The translations under genes were made by a program, and so were the position numbers. Source: Sisyra terminalis (lineage: Eukaryota > Arthropoda > Insecta > Neuroptera > Sisyridae). From it: DNA of 64,000 nucleotides. The DNA lies in contig OY292276.1 in NCBI GenBank assembly GCA_958496175.1, forward strand, positions 15,580,001 to 15,644,000, read 5' to 3'. The notes below the pieces were generated by a model. That model did not search any database, was not told where the DNA came from, and saw nothing but the letters and a program-made list of their open reading frames with translations. Of the stretch, positions 25,279 to 38,012 are shown one piece after another. Within the stretch, counting starts at the first letter, position 1. Each line of letters starts with the position of its first letter.

Positions 25279-26586
25279 GAAAATAATGGACTAGACGTAT
25301 ACGAGTGAATCTTCCTACCGAGCTTTTATATAGCAGTTAACTTACAATTTTATATAACATAAGATTTGAAACCACAGAACAATTTCCATTTTGTAATTTA
25401 TTATGTGTAAAAAAATTCATTTTTATTTAACAGTACAAATAATTGGCAGAAAATCATGACGTATTTAGATCTCTTTTCGTATTATTGCAACATTTTTTTT
25501 CAATAAGAATGCCAATTAAAACCCAAACCAACGAACCAGTTTTCAATTAAGAGAAATGAATTACAAAATACGTGAATTGAACACCAAGTGATTTTTATAA
25601 AACCGTGTATAAAGACACACAAAAATTTTCTCATAATTTTTTTTAAAAAGAAATCATTTATGAAATTCAATTTATGATTACCGGAAGAAATCGCAGTATA
25701 TATATAAAAATGATTGGGCAATTTCTTGCATTTCATTGATCGCAGAGATATGCAAATCACATAAAACTAGTTCACAACTTTTTTTCTTTTCATCAAATAC
25801 GTGATTTTGCTTAACTCTTTTAGAACTTAAACAATACAAAGTTGAATACCTATTAAAAAAAGTTTGCTGTTAAAATAATTTTGTATGATATTTTGAGTAT
25901 TTATGCAATCGTTACGTAAATCAATATTGCAACATCATTTTTAAATTTAATAATTCCATAACATCTTTACTGCAAATCTTAATAAAAATGCAAACAAATG
26001 TTAAAATTATTATTTTCATATCAATTTCTAACTACTTGAAAAATTGCAAACTCAAAACTCTTTATAAACCAACCCCAAAAATTTTCCTTACACATTTGTG
26101 TAAGTGAAATGTGAGTAAATGTGTGCTTTTTTTTTAAATAAATTATTAAAGTGCTGTATTATTAAAGCAATTTAAGGTAGCTTATGCGTTACGTTCATTT
26201 TAATTTTGTTTTAATTTTGTAAGAGGTTGTTTTATTCATTGTTTTTAAGTTGAGTTTTTCCATTAAAATATTTATTATATGTTTATATGCTGTATACAAT
26301 TGTTTACCTCAATTTCACAGCATTCAAATTTCATTACAGTTCTTTCCTCTTATAATAATAAAAACCTAAAAATTAAATTCAAATTATAATATAATATTTT
26401 TTTTCTTTAAATTATCCCAAAAAACTTGTAAATTTGATAAATCACCAATAGGCTAATTGGTTTAAGCCAAAAAGAAAAAGTTTAATTAAGTATACTATTT
26501 CGTTATTTTAATTCCTTTTTTGTTTTGGCTCAAAAGGGTTTTTTAAGCAGTAGATATTCCTCTACACAAGTCGCTATACCATAATA
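25279..26586. other. No gene seen
   Basis: AT-rich; the minus-strand frame at 25500-25760 has no recognisable domain or splice context. Confidence 0.45.
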
Positions 26587-26688
26587 GGATGGTATTTTTA
26601 CCTATGTAGAGATAGATAGATAACTATTTAATAGATAAAAATTTATTTGGAAGATAAATATTTCTATCTAGATATTAAAATATCAGCC
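26587..26688. mobile_element. MITE of the GGTYGGTATTTT family, about 102 bases
   Basis: GGATGGTATTTT at the left is inverted as AAAATATCAGCC at the right. The right arm read on the minus strand (GATATTTTAATATCTAGATA, then TTTATCTTCC) matches related fragments at 30614, 52236 and 59352. Confidence 0.5.
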
Positions 26689-29600
26689 ATGAAATATGAT
26701 AATTATCAATCATACCTTTTTCATAGGAAAAGCTCAAACAGTTTAATTGGGATGTTTTTCCGAATTTTGAATTAATACTGCCCAAATATTCCTAATCTAA
26801 TTATTACTTTTTCCACCCTTGAAAAAATTCTTATTTCGTAAAATTTTCTAAATCATTTAGCGAAATAAAATCGCACCACAATTATGGTATGGAAAGATGG
26901 CATCATGAGGCATTCTCAGAAATAAAAGAAGGTAATTAGGCAAAAGGGTTCTTGTATAACGAAATAAATAATAATACTTTAACAGTTAATATTGTGTATT
27001 CATTTCATAGCAGAAGAAGGAAAGAACTTATAGGACAACTATATGTATTAATAAATATCGCAAATATCAGTATTAAGCTTTGAAATTTTCTTAATGGATC
27101 TATGTAAAAAATTAGTGAAATTATTGGCTCATATATTTTTAGTAATGCGGGAACTTTTAAATTTTTTTAATTGACTACAAAAAATAAAATTTGTCACCAT
27201 CCTAATACTGTTCAGAATAATTTTAATTTTTCTAATTCCTAAAGTTTTGGGTCGTTGATAACAAATTGATACATAAGATAATTTCAAATGATAAGCGTAA
27301 GGATTCACTTTTTCTCATTAATGATTGTTATATAATTTTAATGACCACCTGTCTCTAATTTAACGTATGATAGTTAAGAATATTTCGTGTACTTGAATTA
27401 TTCAATGCAAAAGCGATGTTACGACAATAAATTTTAGATAAATCCACTATAACGTTGACAAAATTGTCAATAAAACTTTTGGAAAGTATCTAAATACTAG
27501 ATACGTCAGCTTTAAAAATGGTAATAAAATTTATATGGGTTTATTGTTATTTCAAAAATAAGGAGCTTAAATAGATATTTTAAGTAACTTTTTAAGACAC
27601 TTTTTAGTGACGTATACTATGTATGTACTAAATATTGGTTTTTGGTAAAATTGTAAGGTTATCAGATAATATATTTCCTTTTATTAATTTAGGATAAATT
27701 ATTAATTATTCATTTAGGATAAAGGAAAGAAAGTATGTCTAAGACCTAGAAGAAATCGATAAAATATTAAAATAAAGTAGATTAAATAAATATTATTTTG
27801 TTCAACCAGGTAATAAGGCACCTTATTTTATTGTTACCTGCATATTTAATTTTTTGTAACTACTTTTTTAAGTTACAAGATGCATTTGTTTTTAAAAAGA
27901 ATTTAAGATAATTGTTACTTTTGGTCCAAAAATAAGTGAAATTAGGGACTGAGTAACTTAGATAGCTTAAAGTAACTAAGTTACTTCAAAGTAATTAAGA
28001 AATATTTTTTCTGGCAGCTTTGAACGTTAAAAAGCTATAGCGATCAAATTTTATTCAATTTCTTTAGATTTTTAAAGGGATCGTTTTTTCAAAGTACTCC
28101 AGACCTTAAAATTCTCAAAACAAAATCTTTTGCACGTGTATAAGTTCTGGAATCTTTATTTCTATTAGTCAATTTTTTTTCCTTAGATTGTTGATAACTT
28201 TGCTAGTGATTCATACGTTTACCGTTAAGTTTTAGAAAATAGTTACGATACTTTGTTTTTTAATTATTGTATAAAACATAGGAAATTAATCAAGCTTATT
28301 GATATAACATCTTTAAAGTGTCCTCTTTCAAAGAAAAAAGATCATCAAAATTTGTTTTTTTTTGTTAATGATTTTATCACTAGTTCAACATTCATTACTG
28401 TTATGCATAGTGTAAAATTTGTTTATGTAAAAAGAGTAAATCGTCGAACGAATAAAATACTTTTTGTCGGCCGGAATAGTGACTTAAACCAATAATACAC
28501 TTATATTGAAATACTTGATTTTTCATATATAAAATCAAAATTTGTTGAAAGAAAGCTAAACTATTAAACTTTAAATTTTGTACAGTTTATGAGCTATATC
28601 CCTATTTTTACTAAGATGTGAAACTTAAAAAAAACAAATTGAGATTCTTATCCGCCTATATAGTCGGTTAAAAGTACTAGAGTAATATGAGACCCAGTAT
28701 TTAATAATACAAGCATAAAGTTTTATTGAAGAATTTCTTCCATAAAGATGTTATATTTCTCAATTCGTTTGACACAATAAACGAAAGTTTTCCATGAAAT
28801 TCTACTGTCAATAAAGAAAGGAACACATAAACTTGACTGATTTAACGGCAAGAAATCAAAAGTTTCAGTTATAATACAAATCAATGTGAAATTTATTCAA
28901 TTAAACAAACACTAAATTTATAATATTTCAATGTTGAACAATAAAGATTTGAAATTAAAAGTAAAAAGTTGATTTTTCCCAAATATACGCGCTGTAAAAA
29001 CATTAACGATCAAATAAGTTCCTAGCTTCTACAAACATCACATCTTGAAGTGGAAAAGAATTTTAATTTTCTTTTATGTTATAATGAAAGAAATGAAATT
29101 CTCAAGAAGAGTTTATTACAGTTTTGTAGAAGAACGCACAGCATTGAAACTCTTCAGCGAAAGTGTTTTATCATACTCAAATTAAAAACAAATAAGAAAT
29201 CTAATATTAAAAAGCTTTCAGAAAATTTATTCACGTGGAAGATAGTAATTAAGTATTTACATGCTTGCTCAGTTTTAAAATCGTGTTACATGGTAATTAT
29301 TTTATTATCGAAACCTTCGAAAATGTAGTGATAAAAATAGATGATTTACTGTTGGATTGAAATTTTCCATGGATTTGATAATCATATGCATTTGTGTGTG
29401 GTAAACTGGGTCACACGTCACAAATGGAACATTGTGGAAGGCATTGGACCCGCCTGTCAACCTTCATGTGGCGTGGCTGACACTATCATGAACCTCGACA
29501 ATATTTTCTTAATTATCCACAGAATATCTTACATCAGTACCACGTATTTCCATCTAAACATATCAAATTTTGATGTCAATTGATTATTGCAATTAAATAT

Positions 29601-30613
29601 TCACTCAAAGTCCAATTTATACATCCATAATAAACAAAGCTTTTAAATATTTTTATTGTGAAATAATTGATCAATTACTAATTTTGTTGCATTCATACCA
29701 AACACCAACCCAAAAGTAACATTGATTAAATCTAATTTAAAACTTGATTGATTAATTTAGTAGAAAACGTGTATTTTGAAGACAGACACTATAATTACAG
29801 TGTAGAACGCTTATGGCTATTTCTCTCACATTAATATTAAACACAAATCAATCTTTTACCTACTACAATTATTATGGTTTAACAATTTGATTTTGTTATA
29901 TACAAGTATGTAACTCATACCTCTCGGTATTTCTGCTTACTGTTATCGTTAAATCGTAAACGATCTGAAATTGCTTGTTCACTATCGCAGATCATACAAA
30001 TCGCATGCGAATTAGGATTGAATCGCTTGCAGTTGATAGTAGATATATGTATGTTCTTTGTCTAGAATCTGCTTTATGTGCCCAATAGAAGGGAACATTA
30101 GTAGAAAAATTCATGTACCTATTTTAGCAAAGGATATTTAAATAGAATAGAATGATTTTAAAAGTATTCATTTTTATTGTTCGAAATATTTAGAAGTAGA
30201 AGAAAATAATTCAACATATTAAAGAAATTTATGAATTTCACTTGAAACCATCTGTATTTATTTTAATGAAATTAAATTTCTATTGCAGAGTTTCCGTTAA
30301 TTAAATTTTAAATCTACCTTTGCTAATTTTAAGAGTTTAAGTATTTAATAAATTGTTGTCTGCATATTCAACAAGTGCAAACACGGTTAATTATAATGAA
30401 ACCATAGTTTTTAATATAGTTTTCAAACATTTACAAATTTATTATTTTTATAATTAACGTCCATTTTGATGTTTATAACTTAAATTAAAGAGTTTAATGA
30501 TCGCCTTATTCATTCATTTGAAACGGAGTCACTAAAATAAGCTTGTTATTTAAAATACGATTATAAAATGATTATAAGCCTATAATTTAATCAATTGGTT
30601 TGTTAGTTTTAAG
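26689..30613. other. No firm gene; one GC-richer island at 29380-29500
   Basis: Mostly AT-rich. The island 29380-29500 sits in an 80-codon plus-strand frame (29341-29583) containing GIGPACQPSCGVADTIMNLD, which is more protein-like than the neighbouring chance ORFs; no family recognised and no clear splice sites. Frames at 28253 and 29050 look like chance. Confidence 0.35.
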
Positions 30614-30680
30614 AGCCGGTATTGTCATATCTAGATAGTAACGTTTATCTTCCAGATAGAATTTTATCCGGAGGATACAG
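30614..30680 (+). repeat. Fragment of the GGTYGGTATTTT MITE family
   Basis: AGCCGGTATTGTCATATCTA, then TTTATCTTCCAGATAGAATT and TTATCCGGAGGATA, matching in order the fragments at 52236 (plus) and 59352 (minus). The opposite end was not found. Confidence 0.55.
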
Positions 30681-31096
30681 AAAACATACGTATTTCCCCT
30701 AAGAGTAGTGAAATGTCTGCATGATTTTAATTCGCGTAAAACAAGGGAGGTGTATTACTTTGAAGCAGTGAATTGATTGAATATTATACTTTTAAGATAA
30801 GGAATGCACTATTAAAATAAGCTGAAATAATCTCTAATATGAATAGTATAAATATGAAGAAATAATTTTTGAAGTATTTTACAATTTTTCATGTTAACTG
30901 TCCCGCCAGATTGAGTTTCATGTATGATTGGATGCAATTTTTTTTTCTGGCAATGTCTACTCCATTTGAGGTTCTTTAAGTCGAGGTAGTTGATTCCACT
31001 TTTAAATAAATTCTGGATTTTAATCCGGCTTCTGCCTTTTTTCTTCCAGTTTTCCATTTTTCTTTTTACATCTAATCTGAACCCTTTTCTGTCTAC
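30681..31096. other. No gene seen
   Basis: The overlapping frames at 30812-31150 (minus) and 30990-31184 (plus) run into the SINE at 31097 and are treated as shadows. Confidence 0.45.
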
Positions 31097-31275
31097 TGGT
31101 AGCCAAATGATCAAGGTGGCCACTCCAAAATTGCTAGGTGTTGGGTTCAAATCTCAAATCAAGAAAATTTTTGATGTTTCTTGATTTTTGCATTTTTATT
31201 ATCCCTTGAGTCAATAGTTGTTAGTATCGTTAAAAACCTTAGAAATTATAAACCGACGGTAAATAACAATTGAAA
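31097..31275 (+). repeat. tRNA-derived SINE, copy 2
   Basis: TGGTAGCCAAATGATCAAGG (A-box-like) then GGTGGCCACTCCAAAATTGC, then GTTGGGTTCAAATCTC (B-box) and the body TTATAAACCGACGGTAAATA ending about 31271, all in the same order as copy 1 at 10200-10475. Substantially diverged, so both copies are old. Homology may continue weakly to about 31370. Confidence 0.7.
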
Positions 31276-31821
31276 AATAAAACTATTAAAAGTTGTAGTT
31301 TATTTCATCTCTGCATAATATCATATCATATTTTCCAGAAGCAACAATACTTTAAGGCCTCTAACTATTTATAAAAAGAAAGAAATTTAGCTCTTCTATA
31401 ACACATAGGTATTGAAAGAACCAAAAATAATTTTTAAAGAGTCCAGAACTTATATAAAAATTTGAACTATGCTTTAATAAAAAAATATAATTATTAGTGA
31501 AAACGATAAATGTTACTTTTTCAAATGTTTCGTCCATTGCAAATCCCTAAATAATTGATTTCTTACTTCGATATTAAAGATTTTCATAAAACTATTTATA
31601 GACTGGCCTTTCTCAATGGTTTCCCATACAATTTCCTTTATTATAGTTGCTGAGGAGCTTTAACATTTCTTTAAATTCACTGTTTCAAATGATATTTTTT
31701 TTTTTAAGAAAAAAGGGTTTTTTAAATCAATTATCAAAATAAAGCATTTTTTTTGTTCATATTGATTATGAGTTTTGAAATATTATCAGACATTGTTTTG
31801 AAAGAATCGGTCATAATATGT
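31276..31821. other. No gene seen
   Basis: AT-rich, possibly including the weak tail of the upstream SINE. Confidence 0.45.
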
Positions 31822-32043
31822 CAGCGGTTTCTAACCTTTTTCAGTCGCGGACCCCCAAGGAAATCAAGCAAAATGCCAGGGACCCCTAAGTGAAAAAAAG
31901 GTGCAATTTTCGGACAATATTATATTTAAGTATTAAAAGTATAAGTTTATAAAAACAAACTTTTTCAAATGGGACCGCGAACCCCCAAACATAGGCTCGC
32001 GGACCGCCAGGGGTCCACGGACTACAGATTAGGAAGCACAATG
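31822..32043. mobile_element. Non-autonomous hAT-like element, about 220 bases
   Basis: Left end CAGCGGTTTCTAACCTTTTT with GTCGCGGACCCCC just inside; the right end is its diverged inverse (GGGGTCCACGGACTACAGAT, then AGGAAGCAC). Ends of the form CAGNGGTTCTCAACC with GCGGACCCC inside are typical of non-autonomous hAT elements. The sequence is diverged and I see no convincing 8-base target duplication. Confidence 0.65.
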
Positions 32044-32810
32044 GTAAATTAAATAAGTAAGTTTTTTACTAAACCATAACTCGACTCTTTAAAACATATT
32101 TTCTCAAAAAAAATGTTACCACGAAAATTAAAGCTTTATCTGAAACATATTGATGTAATTATAACATCCCTGTTAGGATGGTATCGTTAGATGCAAGAAA
32201 GTTGTTAATAAAATACACAAGGGACGTATCCAGTTATTATAAGGGATTCGAATTCATAACTTGGTAGCATTGGTAATAATATATCAAAATCGTATATTTA
32301 TTTATTCAATACTTCAAATTTCCAATTACCCGTGATACTGATATTATTATTATGAATACTTATAATATTCAGACTAATTCAAATTTCTAAATACTTTGGA
32401 TTCTCTGGATGATGTCATTTCTTTTCTTATGCTAAAAACACCATTCAGTAACATCTTCCCCTTTTTCTATGATAGGGGCGATATCTTATTAAACAAATCA
32501 TGACATACCTGCAAAATATAATAGCTTTATTAATATGATCAGTCCTTTTTTGGTTTTGCATCAGATGGATAAAGTTTCTTATCTTTATTGTCAAATCTCA
32601 ATGCAGGTATTCAGTTTTGAATAATATTGCAGTTATCGTAAAGGGAACTCATTGAAAAAGTAGAATTCCTGATTAAGAATCAAAGGAATGTGCGATAGTT
32701 AACACTTCGGAAAGCCCTGATTTAGACGTGAAAATGTTTTCAGGGTGATGTAAGAGTAATGCCGCTTTAATGTATCGTGTGACGATAATTTGTTTCCAAT
32801 CAGTGTGGTA
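32044..32810. other. No gene seen
   Basis: AT-rich, nothing recognised. Confidence 0.45.
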
Positions 32811-32870
32811 CAAGCGACGTTTCGGTCACGATCGACAAGAGTCTGAAGACGTTGCCACGACAAACTCTAA
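32811..32870 (-). repeat. Fragment carrying the GACCGAAACGTCGC box
   Basis: GCGACGTTTCGGTC at 32814-32827 is the exact reverse complement of the 14-base core at 59077-59090. AGAGTCTGAAGACGTTGCC follows about 10 bases later. No long inverted arms are seen here. Confidence 0.55.
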
Positions 32871-34900
32871 TCATTATTGCTTGGCAAAGCTGGGGCAGCT
32901 AGACTCTTAATAGAGTTTAATATCGTCGTTTGAATCTTAACACAGGAGAAATGTCGTGTAGTGTGACATTTGAACTATTGTATTGTATGTTGACGTTCAA
33001 TCTATTTACACCTTTCAAAATACATGAACCAATATACTTAAATTATAGTCTTTATTATGAATTGTCAATCAAGATCAAGAAACTGTACTGTCAATAAGTA
33101 ACAGTGGTTACATTTGCTGCAATGCCATCGTACACTTAAAATTTGCCGTTCGATGTTTATTAAAGCAAAAAATAAAACTCTGTTTTCACAAAATTCCTGG
33201 ATCAAATTTTAAGTTTGAAAAAGTTAAAATATTTTTTAATGGTTTATAATTGCTTCATGTATGCAACTGCTTACTGATCTCTTTTTATTTAGTTACATGA
33301 TTAAAGTGAATTTCTTTAATGATTTTCAATTTACTCTACCCACTTTACTTCATTGTTAGAAAAACCATTAAAAATTTTTTTAGTTATTCAAAGAGAAACA
33401 ATTTTTTTACGTTACATAATCAAATTTTATGTTGTGTATATTGTTAACAAACTGAAACAAACTTTATTCCTCCAGTATGAAAAGTATATTTTTCCCTTCG
33501 CGAAAGCTTTGATAGAGATTTACTTAAGTGAAAAATTTTTACATAAAAAGAAGCAAAATTTTTGCGCAAAACTTCATTATTTCAAAGTTTCTAGATAAAA
33601 TGCAATGAGATATTGTCTGCAAATTATTCGCTAAAGCTCGTACTATTTAAAAATTTATGAACATGCAACAAAAAAGTTGTAAATTCAAAGTTTCCAGAAA
33701 ACAAAATAGACTACAAAGTTGCAAAGTCAGATGTTGCAATACTGCATCTAAAAATCACAAGAGAGGAACATGAAAATATATCAGAAAATTGAAAAAATAA
33801 GGCCAAGGATGGTGTTCAAATGTACAGAGTGTCGGTTTCAAGCTTTGCTCACATATTAAAAAATGATCATTCACATAAATTATTAAAAGTAGGTAATAGA
33901 TCAGTTCACGATTTTTGTAAAAATAATTTAGGTTTTCGTTAAAAGTTTTTCACGACCAAAGCAAAACCTTGTAACAAAAAAGTGTAATTTAACATTTATT
34001 AAACAAATCATTGAATATCGTGAAAATTTAATTTTATGAAATTGAGAACACTTATATTACAACTGAAAAATTAATTGACTTCTAGTTTGCACCTAATTTG
34101 ATCCTTAGTTATGGTCCCATGATATTTACGACTGTAATTTTAATGGAGGATTAAATTATATGAATAAAATAAACCAATAATTGATTATTAAAATAGGCTC
34201 AGATAAAGATCCTAGTATTTTTATGAAGAAGTTTTAGTCAACAAAAAAATCAATTTTACGTGAAATATATTGTAATTGATAATTTTTTTAGTTTACATAT
34301 GTATAGTATTCATTTTTACTGAAATAACTGATTAATTTTAATTTTATTTGACTTACAAATAAATCCAAAACTTATTTGTAGTTCCATAATTAACTGAATA
34401 TATAAATAAATAGAAATAAAAAAAGTTTTTTGGACTCATTTTCTTAAATACTGACATCAAAAAATTTATTTTTGGATCACAAAACAAAGAATTTTTACTA
34501 ATTTCAAGAGTATAATTTTAAAAATGATAGATCGTCGATAATTTTAATATTTTTGTGATAACCAAAAAAAATTTTTTCCTCAATTTCCAGTCGATGGAAA
34601 AATTATTTAATCTTTTTAAACCATTTATTAAGTTTTCGAAGTAAAGACTCATGAGAAAAATAAATTTCCGGGCCCTAATTTTGATAGTAGAATTCCATGC
34701 AACATCTAGCATTCCATGCGGTACCAAAGAAATTAGATTTTCAGACACTTATTCAAGATAGATATTACCTAACGTAAAATGATTTTTCTTTAAACAACCG
34801 TGTTTATGTTGTACTAATTATTCTTAAATAAAAAAAAGTTCTTATAAAAAGGCATAGTTTCGCTGCTAATTTGATTGCAATATTTCACTTTTGCGTTTTT
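32871..34900. other. No gene seen
   Basis: AT-rich; frames at 33353 (plus) and 34518 (minus) have chance-ORF composition. Confidence 0.45.
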
Positions 34901-34924
34901 TTTTTTTTTGGGTCAGGAAAATTA

Positions 34925-35160
34925 ATTATGAAATGGGGGCTGTGTGGGTGGAAGACATAGTGTTAGGCTGTCAGAAGCCTAGGAACTTTTGATCTTGGGA
35001 AATTTCCAGAATGTAATAAACTATTGCTAGAAAATTTTGTCTTCCACATTCGCTTTAAAGTCCATGGTAGCCGGAATTCTACCCCAGGCATTGCCAGTAA
35101 TCGGCGGGTACAAAAATTGGCCTCGCAGTCAATTAGTAAGCCACCCATAGCCTAATTTAC
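34925..35160 (-). repeat. GC-richer anonymous segment
   Basis: A 61-codon minus-strand frame (34963-35148) contains CTRRLLAMPGVEFRLPWTLK. Composition differs sharply from the flanks, as for an inserted repeat or an exon. No splice signals, tRNA boxes or terminal repeats recognised. Confidence 0.3.
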
Positions 35161-37606
35161 TTAGAACCCTTTATTAGGTAAATTTAAATTAACATCCAAT
35201 ATTAGTGGAGTTTATTAAAGTTTTATTAAACTGATGAAAAGAAGAGTACTATGATGCGTCTTTAAAGAAAATCAATGATGAGAGAATATCTAAATAACAT
35301 GACCACATATATGCTCGTCTTTTTAACATTCGTTATTTTAAGATTTAATAAATAAAATATCGCGTTTTGTTCCTTAAAGAGCTGTTGAAACACTTGTAAA
35401 AATTGCAGCACATTTTTGATGGTAATTTTATAATTATTTTTGAAATTTTTTTCAAAAACTTTTCTGATGTATTTTTGCTGTAATTTGTTTGTCTATGGCT
35501 AGTTCAGTGCAGGGTATAAAGATTGAAAATAAATTCTACTCCAAAGAATGATGTATTAATATCAATTTGGTTCTCATTAGTTTTTGTTGTAAAATTTAAA
35601 CTATTTTGCTATTTATTATTATTTGCAAATTACATATTTGTTTGACCTATGTTATTTCAAGAATGTAATAATAATGTGTATTTACATAACTTGTTCAAGA
35701 ACGAAAAAAGAATAGTAAAATAGTTTTCTTATTTATTTAAAACTAAATAAATGTTATCAATATATAATTTTATTCAAGTATATTCGACTATTTTCCAAGC
35801 AAAACACGCTTGCATAAAACATGGTAAATTCGATGGGAAACAAACTTGATATAATATATGAGTGCTTGAAGATTTTAAATATTGATGCTCTTAACAGAAG
35901 TGATATTTAAATAAACAAATCGAACATTGTAGCAATATCTCTCGACTTAAAGTGAGAGATATTAAATATATGATTATCGACAAGTATTTCTTGCAAAGAA
36001 TATCTGAAGAGATATTAGAAAAAGGATTAAAAAGCGTAAGAGTAAAGCTACGAAAAGCGTGTTCAGATGGCGCCAGTGCGACATAAAAAAAGGAATGAAA
36101 CTGGAACAGGATGAAATTTCTTTTCAGTAACCGGAACGGTTGAAGTGCTCTCCAGATTTCTCACTTTGGGAATGAACGAAGTGAGAGAATTTCGAACAAG
36201 TATGAATTTATATTTGTATACTGACTTGTCTGAATAAAAATTCATAAAAAAAAACATTATGATTTTATAACGAGAAAAATATGATGCAATATAAACTTTT
36301 CGATTAAAACAGTAAAGCTTTCACAATCCAAACTTCTTTACTGTGCAATTACTTCTTGATATTGTTTCAAATTATTTTTTAATCTTTTCCATCAACATAA
36401 CTCAAAATTAATTAATCGAAAATAAACATCTTATTTGGTACTCAGTGAGTTACTTGAATAAAGAAATCAAGAGATGTTAAAATTTGATTTTAACGTTTAA
36501 GGTTTCTGACAATGAATTTCGGTGATGATACTGCATTTCTTTAAAACACAATCAACCCATCTCTCCGTAAGAAATGAATTGTTAATGAGAAATAAAGAAA
36601 TCAATGCAGTCGATTGATAAGCTACCGTGAATTTCAATCAGGTCATCGATCATTATTAATGAATTTGACCTCAAAATTTCAATAGAGAATTTTCTAAAAC
36701 CTATTATTTGTGAAATGTAGGCATTCTATAAATATCGATTTGATCGATTAATCAGGCATACTTGAAATATCCAAACTCATTTTGGGATTGGTTAATTAAA
36801 ATGTTATCGTTCGAAAATTAAATGGAATAAATTAGTTAAACGAGTATAACACCTATTGATTTGATTATAGAATAAATTTGCTGTATTGAATGATTTTGTT
36901 CGTCTCAATAGAAAGAATTCTAGCCGTCTAATTGACCATTGAAGAAAAAACGCTAAATGAAATGTCTAATAAAAGTGGTGAAGTGCCAACTGACACTTTA
37001 ATATAATACCGTCATCCATTTTCAAATGATTTTCGAATGATATTAACGTTTTTGCAAATGTAGACAGACATCATCTAATCGACACATGTGTCATACAAAA
37101 CTATTTGCTAATCAATTTTTTTTATAAACAACACTAATTTTTTTTGTTCTCACACCAAAAACCCTGATAATTTTAATACTCATTTTTTGTCAATACAAAA
37201 TATTTAATAACGTTTTTCCCATGACATTTTTAGAACAATTAATTTCTATTGAGAAGCATTTTTTTTTTGTTTCAAAATAATTCACAAGTCAATAATTTTA
37301 ACAAAAAATTTAATTTTATGAAGCGGTAGTGGTAAAATATTTTATTTGGCTATCAAAAATTTAATCGCAAAATAGAAAATTCAACTCATTCCATATTGAA
37401 AAATTTCACTTTTATGAAATTAATATGGAAATTCAAATATTGCAAATCATAAACTATTGTGAGTTGGCTGATATAAATTAAGGTAAACCACATATTTTTC
37501 ATCCAGGTGGTATCTCTTTCAGAATAATTTGCCAATATAATGGGAAAATAGGTGAATAGGATCATCCTCTTATGTTGGGAACTTAGACTCTTAAATGGTA
37601 GATATC
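35161..37606. other. No gene seen; hairpin and possible regulatory block
   Basis: AATATCTCTC at about 35934 is perfectly inverted as GAGAGATATT at about 35954. The block 36060-36200 (GGCGCCAGTGCGACA, then AACCGGAACGG) is GC-richer and unrecognised. The block 36550-37100 has less homopolymer and several ATTAATGA or CGATCATTATTAATG homeodomain-like strings. Confidence 0.3.
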
Positions 37607-37762
37607 TTAGCTATGTTTTAGTTCTGGTATGGTTAGTCCAGCAATGAGGCACGATTCATTCTTCAAAGCTTGTTTAAATTGTCTAGAAAGTGAATATTCT
37701 AATAATTTGGATAAGTAGGTTTTCTTTCTCTCATATGATTCACCAGGACGAAGTTTGGAAAG
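37607..37762 (-). pseudogene. Unrecognised open fragment, 51 codons
   Basis: On the minus strand, between a TGA and a TAA, the frame reads LSKLRPGESYERKKTYLSKL followed by LEYSLSRQFKQALKNESCLI. It has balanced, helical composition unlike local chance ORFs and no ATG at its head. Short in-frame pieces continue upstream beyond the TGA (GPREHNKPKAAVL). Probably a relic of a mobile-element protein; family not recognised. Confidence 0.3.
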
Positions 37763-38012
37763 TCATAATACTGCAGCCTTAGGCTTATTGTGTTCTCTAG
37801 GTCCCTATATACATTAGGCTTATTATTTTAGTTCTGAAATTGGAGAGTTAGCCGTTTTAGTCACCATGTAAATAGGATGCTAAATTTCAACAGAACTTAG
37901 AAAGTAGTTATATCTTCTTTCAGACAAAAACTAAATATAGAAGGGTTCAACAGTACCCTAATAGTTTAAAAATACTTTCTTTCGCAACAGTGACCGGTTA
38001 TGAAGTCTGTAA

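Noticed and set aside
30812..31184. Overlapping frames on both strands
   Set aside because: They run into the SINE at 31097 and show no protein features.
31822..32043. 8-base target duplication around the hAT-like element
   Set aside because: Flanks TAATATGT and GGTAAATT do not match; ends may be eroded.
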